Numbered from the stretch's first letter, positions 37,766-52,648 are shown. The stretch: DNA of 64,000 bases from Eudromia elegans (GCA_003342815.1 PTEX01000206.1:620001-684000), one strand, 5' to 3'. Numbers and translations: made by a program. Notes: generated by a model not told the origin, from the letters alone.

Positions 37766-40700
37766 ACATCAGGGCAGCATCAGGTCAGTTTGGTTGCATG
37801 GGTTTGATCATCTTGTTGGATAGAAATATTCCTTTTAGCATGTTGGGAGCTAACACACCGGCGAGAGAGGAAACCCTCCTCCCTTGGCACAGTATAAGAA
37901 TGTGGAAGCCAAGCAGAGAAAGCCTAGGGCACACTCTCAAAAGTGACTGCTAAGATCATATTTCACGACTTATACATGAAAGCCTTATTTCAGCCATTCT
38001 AATACAAAGACAATATTATTTAAATGTGTGAGCTTTACAGCTCCTTTTAAGAAGAAAAAAATTTAGGAGTTCATCACATCCAGCATTGAAAGAGTAGCTA
38101 TCATTCTACGCGCAAGTGTAGCAGTGCAGCTTTTTCCCACCATGGTTTTTAGAGTACTTCAGAGTAGGAAAGAATTTCAGAGATGTTGAATCATGACAAA
38201 TTTCAGTTATCTTACCTTAATCTCTCAGGACTTTATCCTTACCAAAGCACAAGCCAAGTTTTGTATTTAAACAAATTCTTGCCAAAAGTATTAACCCGTT
38301 GATCAAAACGCCAGCGTCTCCAGTCAGACGTATTCGCTCTAACCACGTGTGCACCGCGCGCTCCTTCAGCCAAGCGTCCCACAGCAAGGCAAGTGTTTCA
38401 CTACGGGAGCATTTCCCAGGTGTGGGCCAGACATTGCCCAAACATTTCCTCTCGCTGTCCAGTCTTGTCCTGGCTGTGGGCACCCCTGCTTTTCTTGGCA
38501 CTAACTCTGAAAAAAAATCAGTGGCGGAAATAGATTGCAGCCATTCTTTCAAGAACTCGGAGCACAGTGTGCTCTACGGCCTTGAACTGTTTTTGACATT
38601 TAACAGGAAAACAGCATAATGTTTAAAGGGAATCAAAATAATACAGAATTCAAGAAACTAGAGAGTTCTTTCTCAGGACTATCACAGAAGGTGGCTGCCA
38701 TATTCCCTAGCTCCTGGAACTACTTTAAGGATGACATAAGTGTTTTTAGGAGAGGGTAATTTGCATTTTAGGCTCGTATAAACAGCCCCAATACTAGAAT
38801 CAGGCACAAAGTCAACTGGAGGTGCGGGCATTACTCCCTGGGGTTATATTAAATAGTTTGTATGTCTTTTTGATGATCACTTTGAGAAAAACATGATGCT
38901 TGCTACCTTCTTAAATAACTTCTTCTGACTATAATTGCATTTAGGACAACTTTCAAAAGTCCCTGTAAAGGCAGTCAGGTCTTCCAACTCCAAAGGAAAA
39001 CCGCTGCTATGGGGAGATCCTGATTGTACTTAACTGTCACTCAGCAAACAGCATCAGCCATGACTCATTCCTACAGGAGAGTTAATCAGTGCAGACCACG
39101 AGGCCAAATAAACTTCAGCTGATGCCTCTATGGTTTCTTTGCAGCAGGAGTGCCAGTGAACTGCTTTTTTGTAAGAAATAACAGACAATTACATTTAGTA
39201 AATGACAGCTAAGAACAGTAGAGAAAGCTTGAATTTGGGTGTGAAAAAATGGAGATGTTTTCTTATAATTTATTAGGTTTTAAATAAACTTTTGGTGTTG
39301 AAGGAGTTGCTGCAGCTATTCCTAACTCTGGCTATACACACTGGGAAAGCAGCAGGAAGAGTTTTAAGTAGTGACAATAACTCAACAGGTACAGTAGCCT
39401 TCATATATATTCATAACCAGCATTATCTTACTCTGGTTACGTTCAGTTTTAGCCTGTATCTGCTTTTGAATCTCGCAATAGATAATATGGGGAACGTAGC
39501 ACTGCAGATGCTGAGAGAAGACAAATTTAACAAATTTAACAGTTCTCTGTCTCTCAGCAGATTTAAATTATTGCAGTCTTTTTTTTTTTTTTTATTTCTT
39601 CTCCTATTTAGGCTCTGTGCTGCTAGGGAACAAAAGTGATTACATAGCTACATATGAGTAATGAAGGCTCTGAAACATCGTGCACAAATCATATTTACAA
39701 AACAACACTTGTATTCTAATGAAGTAACAGCGATTTAAATGCGAGAGCTTTCAGACACGTTCTGCCCTTTGATTTTACTTACAGAATAGGTGAGGTAGGA
39801 AGGTATGCAGGTATGTTTTGACTTGAATTATGATGCCTGTAGGTCTTACTCTATATAATGGGTCCCCTCATCCACCTTCAAGGAACTCAATTAGCTCGAG
39901 GCTAACCCTACTGAATGACTGCCAGGTACAAGGTCACCTCACCTAATGTTAGACAGCCCTAACATTATGTGTGATTTATGTTCCTGTGTGCTGTTTGGAG
40001 GGCTGTAGCATCTCAGAGCAGTCCTGCACACAGAGCAGAGCAGCCTGTGCAGCCAATCCACAGGGAACACTCAACACAGGCACCTACATCCCGCTGAAGC
40101 CTCTGCTGGGAAGCTCATGGTGGAGCCAATCCGAGCGCCCAGAGGCTGCTCCGAGCACGGGTGCCAGCGACTGCATTAACTTAGCAATCAAAGTACTTCG
40201 CAGGGAGACAGTCCTGTGGTTGGTCTCTGCTGCCAGAACTACTTCAATATCTATTTGCAACAGTAAAAGGGTAGCGATATTCCTGGTAGGCTGCCGAACG
40301 CCCCTGGCTTAATGAAATGCCCTAACCAGTGTGATTTTACGGCTTGGCATTGCAGGTCTAGGAAGCTGGAACCCTGACAACAGTGGGCCCTGAAGCCAGT
40401 GGATGTCAGGTCTCCAGACCAGTTCAGAGCAGTTCAGAGTGATGCCGTGTGACAGGAAACAACTTGGAGCAGCAGCAGGTCTTGCTCCTATAGGAGCGTA
40501 AGGGAGATTCAGTCACTGATGTGTTCAGACAGAAACACTTCCAAACAAGTGAGACAGAACCCCAGCAAACAGCTGGAAAACTCTGCAGTCAAATAACAGG
40601 TGAATTTAGATGAGTGGGAGAGTCGGCCTTTGGGCTGAACAAGGTTTGCTTGCAGCGGTTTTAGGGTAAGAAGCTGCAAGCACGTCAGCTGTGTTTTCAG

Positions 40701-41009
40701 TGCCAAAGTCCTAATTGGATCAAACCCCGTAAACATAGGGTGCAAAACATTATTACCATGGCCATATTGGCAGATCAAAAAACACAATAAATTCCTAAGG
40801 CCACTTGGCTAAGGAGCCAAGAATTGAACACACGTTTCTCATGTCTTAACCTAGCATTTCTATAGAATATTATTCTTAAGAGATAAAGATTTATTTCCCA
40901 AATAGTGCTCGCAACGGTGTCTAGTTCTCTCTCTCTACATCCCCCCCAAATGGATCAAATTATTTTATCAAAGAACTACTACTCTGAAAATACTGTTTTC
41001 TCTTTTGTT

Positions 41010-41112
41010 GTGATAAACAACTGAAGGAGACTTAGCCTTCCCTCGCAGATCATGTTTTCTAGGTGTCTGATAAGATCTGCTGGTTTGCTCTGGACACTTT
41101 CCAATGAATACA
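41010..41112 (-). mobile_element. Degenerate CR1 fragment, minus strand
   Basis: The minus strand translates to a stretch (SVQSKPADLIRHLENMICEG) that aligns with the CR1 ORF2 phrase [20 protein letters not shown]. The similarity continues for about 100 bases only. This is an older, more diverged copy than the others here. Confidence 0.6.
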
Positions 41113-44100
41113 CATCTTCTGAAGGGCTCCAGTTCAGATTAGTTTTGGGCAGAGCCTCAGACACATTAATGAGAATGATAATTATTAATAACTCTCTCAA
41201 AACATTTCAGTTGGTGCATTTGTAAGGTACACAGTGTACGTGGAAAGAAAAATAAATAAAACCTTTTAGAAATGTAAGTGTCCCAAAGAATGAACATTCA
41301 ATTCTATCGCTTACTCAGGGATGATGGAAAACAAAGTCAATTTATTTTTCAGATGGTATTTGAGGGCATAGAAAGAGCAAATAAATCACAAACCTTATTC
41401 TGGCAAAGTCAGGCTGCATTCAGAACAGGGACAATGTTCGAACTCCACTGCAAGAAAAACAGCGAGCCTGTCTGCACGGAGGCACAACTCAGAGACACAC
41501 ACGGAGCCCCAGCAGCCACCACAGGCCTGGGGAAGAGAAATGACAAAATCTAATCGTATCCGGAGACCAACTTTACAGAAATGTTACTTGCAGACACATT
41601 TCAAACAATGTGCCTGAATTTAAGGAGAAAAAAAAATGCACTACTTTTAAGGAGGTACCTGCTAACTTTTTTGGAGGTAATTTATATAGAGCCAGAACAC
41701 AGTAAGTCTTAGCAGAGAAGCATAGTGCTCACTAAGCCATATTTTAGTCATACGTTTTGGGTACAATTTCTCCTTGGCTAAGAAAAATGGCACTTACAAT
41801 TATCTCAATGGCTTCTCTTCCTGCAACACAGTAATGTATCAATCTTAGCTTAACTAACTCCAAAAGTTTATAAAATAATCTATCAGTTCCCTGCTACAAA
41901 GGGGATTTATCATCTAAATGGAGTCATGGCCACCTGGAATGGTCACACAGCTGTTCATATGTGCCTGGTTGCCCTCCCGGGCAGGGCACACTCTTCTCTG
42001 CTTAGTAGCATTGCTTTATACTCATCCGGGGAAGGAGCTTCTCGCAGAAAGAAGACTGGATAGTAACACAGGTAACACTAGCCAAAAAAAATTATATAAC
42101 AGCTTTTGTGTGGATTAAACTTAAGCTGTGAAGTAAAGAGTAGACTGGATTTTGTCTTCCCAAAACACTGGCAAAGAATTTTTATTTCCTTCTTGTATAA
42201 GACATTTAAGTATTTAGTGGCTTATACAAAGGGCTTATAAAAAGTCAACATTACCAATACCAACCGACACAAGCAGGGGTGCTCTTTAATTAATATAATA
42301 CCCTATGCCTGCTTTCTTCCCCTAACTAGGCTGCAAGCCATATGAAACTAATTAATGAGTGGCTTCCAGGCTGCCTTACTCCCACCCAAAAGCAGTAAGA
42401 AATTAAATTTATCACATTTAAAGCCTTTATCCTTGCAAAGAGATTTATTGCTAAAAGTGAACTTAAAATACATGTAAAACAATGATGATATTAGGCTTAA
42501 TGAATCTAAACCAACCTAGCCTCCCACGTGGCTTTTGAGAATACACGCTCACAAATTATGCTGTCATGGGATGGAGAATTACATTAGTTAGGAAATATGT
42601 TTGAAGTAAAGAAGGAAAAAGAAATCAGAAACTGAAACTTCATATTAAAGGCAAAACCAAAACACTGTCCTTATACATGTTGATAAATCCTTATGGTACC
42701 CTTTATAAAACTGTCAACATTTCATTCCACTGTGTAGATTATAAACATCACAGAAATTAAACCCAGGCTTTTCTCCATACCAAAGCAGTTCTTTATTACT
42801 TATCCTTAGTGTGCAAACGACTGAACTCAGTTGAAAAACTCGCATACTGTCACACTGTCTGGTCCCTCATATCTATTTTACAATCTAGTAACTATGATTT
42901 TTCAGAAGCTCTCTAAGAGAAAAACTCAAAAAGAAACCTCCCAAAACTTTATCATCAAGTTTTACATTAAGCCATGCAGTAAAATGGCACAAAAAAGTCA
43001 CACAGATCTTTCAGACTAATAAGATAAAACCCAATGCTTTAAAAAATATAATACTGACAATGCTAAAGACGAGAAGAGATTTTAATAACTGACCATCTTG
43101 GGACAAAAGGCAACTCCTTCATAAAGACCATTTGACTTGATCTCTCCAACAGAAGCCTATCTAGCTTTGCCAGTTTTGTTGTTTAGAAAAAGAAATGTTA
43201 CTTATACTGCAGTCTTCCTATTAGTTATTACTTTGCAAATATTTTGTTAAATTAAAAATAAACAAAACTGTAATGTTTTTTAAAAGCATAATGTTTGTAA
43301 CTTTATTTACACTGAATCTGTACTTTCAAACTTTGTTTTCTTAAGGTAAATGTCTTTTCACCTTCCTTACAAATAAATTTATATTGACAGAAAAATAAAT
43401 TATATCATCTTAGCTTTTGTCCAAATTTTGAGTCTTCTATTTGGTCACTTACAGTGTATGAAATGGATCTGCTGAGAAAAGAAAAGTAATGTATTGGAAA
43501 CAGCAAAGGATAAGCATATGGGCCAATATAATGTGTAATATTTTAGGAAAAGAATGTGAATAATTTACTACCAAAAGATTAATTTAATTGAACACAAACA
43601 GATTGCCACAGCTTTGTAGAAAGCCCAAGAAGTAGTTTGCTAGAGCAATCTCTTTCTGAACACAACTGGACCATGTCTTCCTTCAAAAGGATATTACCTA
43701 TACAGAAGCATTTCCCTTTGTTCTGCATTTCTGAAACATTTCATTTTCATGTACTGGCTGGCCCCCGACCTTCCTGGGTGTATAAAATCACTCAGGTTCA
43801 AGGCAAACTATTATTAAAAAGAAGCAGAACTGTGCAAATCATGTAAGTTCTCTCTTTGTTGCTATATGGCAATTTTACCACTTAGGTTTCATTGAGTACC
43901 ACTTTCATTCACTTTTCTCTCTTTACTTTGCATTTTCCTGCCACAAAATAAATAAGAACATAATCTTGTGTCCCAAGAGAAATCAACAAAATTGGCTTGT
44001 GACTTCCCTGAAAGCTGCAAGACTAACATGTTCCTTACCAGAGTTAATGAGATACATCTTGGGAAACAGGAGAGAAATTAAAAGATTTTTATATTTAAGA

Positions 44101-44785
44101 AATGCAAGTTAACCCTCTTGCCCCAAATTTAATTTTCATTTAATCATAGTGAAATATATAAGATCATTAGGGTCTTGCTAAATGGCATTCTTGTACTCGC
44201 ATGCAATACAAAATGGAATGTTTCAGCATTTTTAAAATAAACTGTTAATTCTCTAGAAGTAGATATAAAAAAATTGCATGATTTTGGAAAATCATTTTTT
44301 AAAACATTGTGTAAATAAAAATACAATAATTTACAGTGGGAAAACTTACTTAGTCATTATACTTTTTGTTCTTAATCATTTTTTGGAAAAAAGTTGAAAT
44401 CAGCCATGTCTTTGGGATTCCAAAACTATTTTTCTTTTTACAGGTAAGACTTTTACTAAATTTAACAAAGTAATTACTGTTTTGTCCAGTTAATCATTCA
44501 TTTAGAAAAAAAAAAAAATAGGAGTATTTGACATTTAATTCCAGGAAAAAAAAAGATCTCCCCAGAAGATCTGCCATCAGTTGTGGTTCAGGTTGCATTG
44601 CCTTATGTAAGTATTGTTTCTCCTTCAGGAGCACTAAGGAAAAATTGCTAACAGCAACAATAATAATAAAAAAAAATGATAGTAACAGGCAGTCACCTTG
44701 TTGATTTCTGGTATTTCAAATGACTCATATTCCACCACCGTTCTCCTTTAGACCTTGCTTTTCTTTTTCTACCTCTCCCCACCTT

Positions 44786-44970
44786 TGCGAGCACCTTTGA
44801 GGGCTGACGGGCAGCGCTCTGCGCTGAAACGCGACCCGTCCCCGCGGCCGCGCTCGTGAAGCAGACGCTTTGTGCACAGCATCGCACGTCACTTCTGTAA
44901 CTCACTCAGCACCTGGTAGGGAGCCAAAGACGCCGCCCACGGTTCACAGGCAGGGATGTATATGCTGCGC
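44786..44970. promoter_or_regulatory. Small CpG cluster
   Basis: About 16-20 CpGs lie in about 185 bases, including adjoining CCGCGG and GCGGCCGC at about 44842-44851. It is too short for a classic CpG island but stands out from AT-rich flanks. No coding content is recognised. Confidence 0.45.
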
Positions 44971-47900
44971 GCAAGATGGGACTCACCCTTTAGTGCCCAA
45001 GCAACAGGATCCGTTTGGGCTTATCTTCCACATATACCTTTCAAATACTTTTGCATACAAGAATCTGTGCTCTTGAAGATTTTTAACTAAACCTGAACTT
45101 CACAGCCCTACATCAGAGGAAGAGTTATGGATAAACTTATGTTTTAGAACTAAAAGTCATGGCTTTCAGCTGGAACAGAGACCCACTTCCTTCCCTCTAG
45201 TTATTTGTACTGCAAATAACTGGGAGGACAGCAGGAATCACAGGAAATATTGATTTAGGATTTAATGATGGAGTTGTGAGATATTGTCAACATGTCAGTG
45301 AGTATGCCACAAATGGGCCCTCCAAAGCAACCAATGTCACGTAGATGAAGGCAGAAAACAAAACAGAACAGTTTTATCCTCAAAGAAGGATAGGGATATG
45401 TTATTTCTTCAGTTATGTACTAAGAATTACATATTTTAAGTTGAATGTGCAGAATGTGATACTAGAATTTCAACACATTTTAAGTGCTTTAAAAGAGTAA
45501 CAGTACTCTGATTTTTGTAATGAAAATGCAAGTGTTGTTCCACATTAATATTTAATAGGTTAAAAAAAGACTGCATTTCTCAACTGTGCAATTTTTTAAG
45601 TCACACTAAGAAAAAATAGTTCTAAAAATAACCAAATATAAGATTATCATCACTCCTCCTTGTGACTAAAAGATTTTAAACAGCAATTTAGGTATCTATT
45701 AATGCAAATTTTAAATTTAATTTTAAAATATGCAACATACACTAATTACTAGTTACTCTTCACATTGGCTCCATTAAAACAGAAAATATTAGAGTCAAAA
45801 GCAGCAAAACTCTAGGTAAATTCTGAATTTCTGATCCATTTTTATTAACAGTTTATAATATCAGTAAAAAGATGTGTTCACTAAGATTACTATGATCTAT
45901 CAAGGATGAGTATTGCCTTAAAGCCGAACCACTTATAACTTATTTTAAGACTTACAGATCATTTAAAAAACATTCACAGGACCATAAGTCTATTTGATTT
46001 ACTATTTGGTACACAGTATACCTTGGCCTAATTCTTTTCTCCTCTACCACAGCAAGAGGGGATTTTCAGAGAAAAAAGGTGTATTAGGACTTGAAAGAAA
46101 AAGGGCTTTCAGGCAAGAATCCATAAAAGGTCAGAAATGCAGCTCAGAACGTTCAAGATCTCTGCTTTTCCTTAGACTAATAATAATAAAAAAAGCAATT
46201 TGTGTATGTGCCATATTAAAAGCTGAGCTATCAGATCTTAAATAATCATGAAGACCACAACAACTAGTACGTGAAAACAACAGCCTCAGAGGGTAAAGTC
46301 GTGGGAAATACTAAAGTGGAAGGCTGGGATTGCTTAGTTTTCTTGGATAACAGTCAGAATAACAGTTTGGAAAAGAGTAACTTGCTGGTCCTTTTGCAGC
46401 TCAAATTGATGCCCAGCTCTCCATACCACTATGTTTCTCAACTGCCTTTAGCTGAAGGATCATTTAACCTCCAGAAAGTAAACCAACTCGGAGACTATCT
46501 TGTGTTTCCCGTGCCAACACAGTCACAATGGATTCCTTTTGCAGCCAAATACAAATAAGGATTCAAAATTAATCCTTATTTTTATTCTCCTATTTTGCTT
46601 GCCTGTAAGAGTTATGTGCATGCAGGAATTTTTATTTGTTTTTGACTTTATTTCTCTTTTGAGTTCCCTTCTGATATTTTATTGACCACTAATTATCCAG
46701 GGACTATGGGCTGTGTAGTACTGCTTTATATGGCTCTGTAATTAAATCACATCACTCAGTGGGTACTGGAACTAATGAAGCTTGGTCTCTTAAAGTCTGT
46801 TTTGCATGGGTGATTGACTTGGGTGCTTAAGAATGCAAACTGAACTGAAGCTGCCTGTTATTTACACAGGCTGCTGGCCTGCTCACCCTTTTTCCCTCTG
46901 CTCCTCATTCTCTGGAGGGTAATAGTGAGCAATTTAATGATGTAGCTTGTTTGTCCCCTTCCAGAGGACATTTACAGAAGCTTTCTGCTATACTCTGCCA
47001 CCTATTTACTGAGAGTTTGCAGAATTTATCGGTCTTCGTAATGCATGTTTGAGGTTGGCCACTGAATTCAAAAGTTATTACAGAGAGGCGGGGGGAAATT
47101 GTTTAGTTCACACATTCATTTAATATACATGTTGTTTCCATAGGAAGTGAGAATAAAATAGTAGTATTTTGTCATATAAAACAATCTCACTACTGAAATT
47201 TGAACAGAACAAAACAAAGGGCTTCCCTCTCCTTACTTACTGACCTCCTGGACCTCGTGTCTTCTGGAAAATCCCATCCTTTCTTCATGTGCCCAAAGGG
47301 AGCTTTAACTCTCTACCTGCTCTCAACCTCAGCTTGTCTCAGGCCCATTCCTCAGCCAGAGGTGCAGACTTGCTTCAAAATAGAGTTCGGTGCCAGGAAA
47401 TGTCTCCAAAGAGAAGTGAACTCACACTAGTGCACACACTCTGTATTGTTCCTGTGAAAATCATTCCTGATGTAAAGATACTGGAGAATATGCCTGCATT
47501 TCAAATAGATTCATATAAGAAGATCTGGTTTTCTGAGCTTAGAAATGACCTTGCAGTACTGGTATTAAAACAAAACAAAAGTGTTTTAAGATGAGACAGA
47601 GCTGTTTGCAAATCATTTACTTTTGCAAAATTAGTCTAATATTCAGTCCTGCTAAGATACAGCCCAACAGAAACAATAACAACACATGAAAAAAATGCAA
47701 ATTTATTTCTGATTCATCAGTGCATCAAAGATGAAGATCAAATCTGGAAAGATGACAGTATCAGAATATTGAAATAATTATATTCTCTGAACACTGGGTC
47801 ATTTTGGAAGGAGATGTTTGAATACAGAGAACTTAGATTTTATGCAACTGTAGTTCAGCTAAATTCAGTGGGTATTTTTACCTCTCTCATTCTCTCTCAC

Positions 47901-48811
47901 TTTAACTTAAAATATTTGGGACTGGGTATAGGAAAAAGATTTTATTTGATTTCAAATATCTAGATTAAGAAATGACTACTGCTTAAAACCAGAAGCAAGC
48001 AATTGGATTGATTTCTACTAAGTGGAGTCAAGTCTTTGTAATTTATCATTCTCATGTTCTCCATAATGATGCTCAAAAATTTAATTTTTATGCACTCTTG
48101 GCAGCAAATTCTTGACTTAAAATTACAGCAAGTGTGCCCAAGGTGATTACAACTATACATTACTTACATTGTTACATTGGCAAAAAAAAAAAAAAAGAAA
48201 AAAGAAAAAAAAAAGCATCACACACTGCAACCTTACTGTGTCAACTACTACACACAGAATAGATGCAGAATCCACATCTCATGTCTTAAATGAAAAGCAA
48301 GTAAACGTTAGCTACAGTGCCCAAATTCCCTAACCACTGTAAAACTAGAGGCTTTAAAAGATATACAGGAAAAGAAAAGCAGGACTAAAGCAGGTTTCTA
48401 TTTTAAATACAATGTCAAAAAGCTACATACCACCTCTGTGACATAAATCTGCTCCTTACTGTCTGTATGAATGAGATATTTTGCAATGACAATGTATTTT
48501 TATATGTACTTTTACAGAGACATTCACACTCATATAGATATATAAGTTTATTACATGACTATATTTTACACCTGATTTCAGAATGTAATAATTATGGAAT
48601 TTCCTAATTGCTGGGTCGTTCGGCAATACGCTCTGACACTCCATCAGTGTGCTTCTGTGAAGCTGCACACAGGCAGCACAAATCAGGATCCCAAATCGGA
48701 AAAAAGAAAATACTGATGATGGTACCATTGCTGGAAGAGAGATTAGTTTGGCCCTGTTAATGCTAAGCAGGACACAGATTGCAGGTTTTCCAGGTCCCAA
48801 GTTCTTTAATC

Positions 48812-49056
48812 ATCACAGAATCACAGCATGGTTGAGGTTGGAAGGGACCTCTAGAGACCATCTAGTCCAACCTCCCTACTCCAGCAGGGACACCAGCAGG
48901 GACACAGGGTGGCATCCAGGCGAGTTTGAAGATCTCCAGAGCAGGAGACTCCATACCTCTCTGAGCAGCCTGTTCCAGGGCTCTGTCACCCTCACAGGAA
49001 AAGAGTTCTTCCTCACACGGACATGGAACTGCCTGTGTTTCAATTTGTACCCATAA
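48812..49056 (-). mobile_element. CR1 LINE 3' fragment, minus strand
   Basis: On the plus strand it starts with ATCACAGAATCACAGCATGG and GTTGGAAGGGACCTCTAGAG, the reverse complement of the CR1 3' end. It continues through the antisense of the ELWNRLLREV and KLKHRQFHVRVRKNSFPVRV coding-like segments and stops near CAATTTGTACCC. Only about 245 bases of the 3' end are present. Confidence 0.93.
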
Positions 49057-52000
49057 TCATGGTAATTCTGCTGCTGGGCAATCACTGCTATGATGTTTGC
49101 CTCTCCTCTGTCTTTATCACCACTCTTGAATTTTTTTTTGTTTAGATCCTTTATGCAGTGGGTATGCTCTAAACATGTTTCTTTGATCCAACCCACCAAG
49201 AATTTTAGATGGTGCTTGACCTACTTTCTTGATCCTAAACAAACACAGGCATAAGTCAAGCATCAACTATTTCAGCGCAACCAAAAGTAAGAATGTAAGA
49301 AGTACATTAGGTGTTTATTGTACAGGCTTACCTACGCCATCTGCATCCACTGAAAGACCTGGGTGACTACAGCTAGAGGATTCTGCTTGTACTTTTGAAG
49401 GTGCAACTTACATTTTTATCTAAATCCCATTTCAGATACTCAGCTTTTTTTTTTTTTTTTTTTTTCAATAGCCCACAGAAACTTATTTGCTGGTTCTCTT
49501 TTATTCTGAATTTTGTATAATAAAGTCTCCATATGAAAAATATCAATAATTACCAGGGAAATCTTCCATCTACTCTTGTTAAATACCTTTTGGGGGATTT
49601 TTTACAGATGGAAACTAACCAACCTAATCATTTGTATTTAAGATTTCATTATAACTTTCTGTTCATTTCAAGCACCAAAACTACAAATATACAAGACTAG
49701 TTCTGCATACCAGTTCTCAGATGAAATCAGCAGGTATTTGAATCTACAAGAGCCAAAAAGATTTGTTTCAGTTTCATCCACTATTTTTGTTAAGGAAATT
49801 ACACTTGAATTTTCCTTTTATAGACAGTTTTTAAACTGTTCTCTAACATCAGGAGACTAGGTACAAAACATTCCTCAGAGAGCTAAGAAATTAAAATAGA
49901 GCAGAAGCCTAAATGGATGTTATTGTATATTAGTTTTATGTGCTAGTAGAGACATGCATTCAGAATTTTACAGGTTTCATCACTATTAAGTTCTACAAGA
50001 TTTCTCCACAAGTCCAGTTTGAGCAAAACTATTGCCACTCACCTACACCTTCCAATTAAATGCTCACTGCCAATCCTCTGCACAGAGAAACACTGAAGAG
50101 AAAAAGAAATACAACTCCAACCTAGAGACACACTAGCACATTATTGTCTACATTTTGCAAAAGCCTATTCTGAAATTCCTGCTTGCCAAATATACCTTGT
50201 TCAGTTTCTAGGTATACAATCATTACAGACTGCATCCTGTTTTGCAGATCTCATTTCTGTCTCCGAGTCCTCCAAAATTGTCCTTACTGTGCAGGGAAAA
50301 ATGGCGAAAACAAAGTCAGGAAGACACCCAAGGAGCTTCTGTTAAAAACTTCCAACAGACTTGTAAATGATTACCTCAAGTACTGTGTGCCAAGACTGCT
50401 TTTATACTGTATTTCAAGTAAAACCTCATGCAACCACTTCTGTGAAGTTCAAACTGTGGCTGATGTGCGCAGTGCCTTATGAGATCTTATCCAAGGTCAA
50501 CAGCAGATTTCAACCTCTAAGTAAAGCAAAGCTTTGAAGCACTGTGTTAGCTGAACCTGCAACCAGAAAGAAAGGGAAAAAAAAGTAATATTAGTTTTCA
50601 TCACACACCTGAAGCAAGCTATGGATGTTTATATGCTTAATGAGACAATTAGCAATTTACATTCACTCATCCTAGCCTTTAGCACTGTGTAACAGAACCG
50701 GTGGTCTTTATTGATCATAGTACAATAAAAAAAAAAAAAAAAAGGTTATTTACAAATTGAAGAAAATTATGAGGGTACTTTTTCAGCTTCTTAACAAAAC
50801 TTAAGTATTTTCAGTTAGCTTTGAGTGTATGCTTTCTAATCCCTACATATACAATATTATTTATCTATTGCCCTAAAACTAGTTGAAGAAAGAAAAAATC
50901 TTGAGGTTTCATTAAAACACTTAAAACCAAACATATGATAATAGTAAGCTTGGGACATCTTGCTTTCATATCAAATGTCTTTTAAGAGGGAATAATACTT
51001 GGAATGTCACTGTTTCTCAGGGTGAGACAGACACATGGCAAAACTGGTTTTGAAACAGGGAAGAGGCACGCCAGAGAAGCCCATAATTTCTGCATAAAAT
51101 ATTGTTTCAAGTCACACACTTCAAAAGGCAGGGAAAAAAGGCACTTAGCAATTTTACATGTATAGTCTATTAAAAACAATCTCATTTTCAAATATCTGTT
51201 TCAGGCTACTTGTATTAGCAACAAAGCCCAGAAAGAAGACCTCAGTTGATTTATTAATGCTTCATATGCAGAGTAGAATCAGAAAACAAAACAAAACAAG
51301 AATCACAGAACAAATACTTTAAAAATAACTTTCCAGTCTCTTTACCCTACAGCCTCTTCAGAAGACATAGAAAAAAGTTGATCCATCTTAAGAAACTTGG
51401 AATAGTCACTATTATCTCTATAGTTAGGAACTTTTATGGTAAACCAGTACAGAGCTTATTCACCATTTACATCTTCACCTGCATCAGGTGTTGACAATAC
51501 AATGTTGTATTGAAAGGAAAATTCCTATATATTTTTCCCAATTACTTAGTGCCTCTCCTTAAAGTGATTATATTTTTCTATGTACTCCTATTAGATTGCT
51601 TTATATCACAACAAAGAATAAGTAAGAAGAGTGATGGTGCCTACCAGCTGAACCTGAACGTGTTACCAAAGGGTAATATTGGTCTCCTACTACAAGTTAC
51701 CAGTTATTTTTGAGGATATTTAGGACAAAAGCAGGGTTGACATTTTCCTTAAAGCCCGTTTGATAAACACATATTTCTTGAATCCTTCAGATCAACGGAT
51801 CAAATCAAATGGATCAACTAGTTGTTGACTGCAAACAGTTCATCTTAGTGCCTCTGCTGAATTTTGAGTCTGTAGTTTACATCTCCCCTTACAATTACTG
51901 CAGGCAAACACCTGAACTACTGCTATTTTCAGGAACTTACAGTAGTACTATTAAGAGACGACCTAGTTTATAATTTTTTACAAAAGTCTGAAGAATGTCC

Positions 52001-52330
52001 TAAAACTGAATGAACATAATGATTTTTCCCCCTTAGACTCTGTGGTTTCCCTATTGATTTTGTACAAAGGAAGAACAGGTTGGAAGGCAGTATCTTCAAC
52101 ATCTCCGCTCTTGCTTCCTGCCGGAATCCACATGCCCCGAGGTGACCCCAGGCCTGCTGCCTGTTAAAAAGCGACACAACAGAGGAGCTTTTTTTTTGGG
52201 AAACTGCTTCAGGGCCTCATGGTTCCCCTCCGTGTTCCCTGCTCTGGATGAGGGCAGCCTTCTGGGGCTGCCGCTCCAAGATGGGGCTTGTGCTCTAGGG
52301 CCACCTTGTTGTGGCCGCCACGTGCCACCT

Positions 52331-52648
52331 GCACGAGGCTCCCGCTCCCTCAGTCACCACAGGGGCCCCGCACGAGGCTCCTGCTGCCTTGGTGACCACA
52401 GGGGCCCCAGATAAGGCTCCCGCTCCCTCGGTCAGCACAGGGGCCCCACATGAGGCTCCCACTCTGTCGGTCACCACACACGGCACCACACGAGGCTCCC
52501 GCTCCCTCTGTCACCACCCGCAGCCCCGCACAAGGCTCCTGCTCCCTCGGGCACCGCAGTGGCCCCGCACGAAGCTCCCGTTCCCTCGGTCACCACCCGC
52601 AGCCCCGCACGAGGCTCCCGGTCCCTCCGCCAAGGAGGGCAGCCCAGG
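52331..52648 (+). repeat. GC-rich minisatellite, about eight 39-40 bp units
   Basis: The core GAGGCTCC (or close variants) recurs at 52335, 52374, 52413, 52452, 52492, 52532, 52571 and 52611, giving spacings of 39, 39, 39, 40, 40, 39 and 40 bases. Each unit has the order CACGAGGCTCCCGCTCCCTC, GGTCACCAC, then a GGGGCCCC or CCGCAGCCCC block. Units differ by several substitutions. The 39-base units are multiples of three, so the array looks open in some frames (repeating HEAPAPSVTT), but the 40-base units shift frame. I do not call it a gene. It lies just upstream of the CpG island. Confidence 0.92.

Larger units (their letters stand above)
34461..52330. other. Gene-poor interval between ATP6V0D2 and the CpG island
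   Basis: Apart from the CR1 fragments and CpG clusters listed separately, I recognise no exons. In mammals this interval holds SLC7A13 on the opposite strand. I looked for its multi-spanning transporter segments on the minus strand and saw none, but short diverged exons could be missed by eye. Confidence 0.55.

Noticed and set aside
39971-40312. 113-codon ORF as a small secreted Cys-containing protein
   Set aside because: No signal peptide, no recognised motif, no exon signals and no neighbouring exon.
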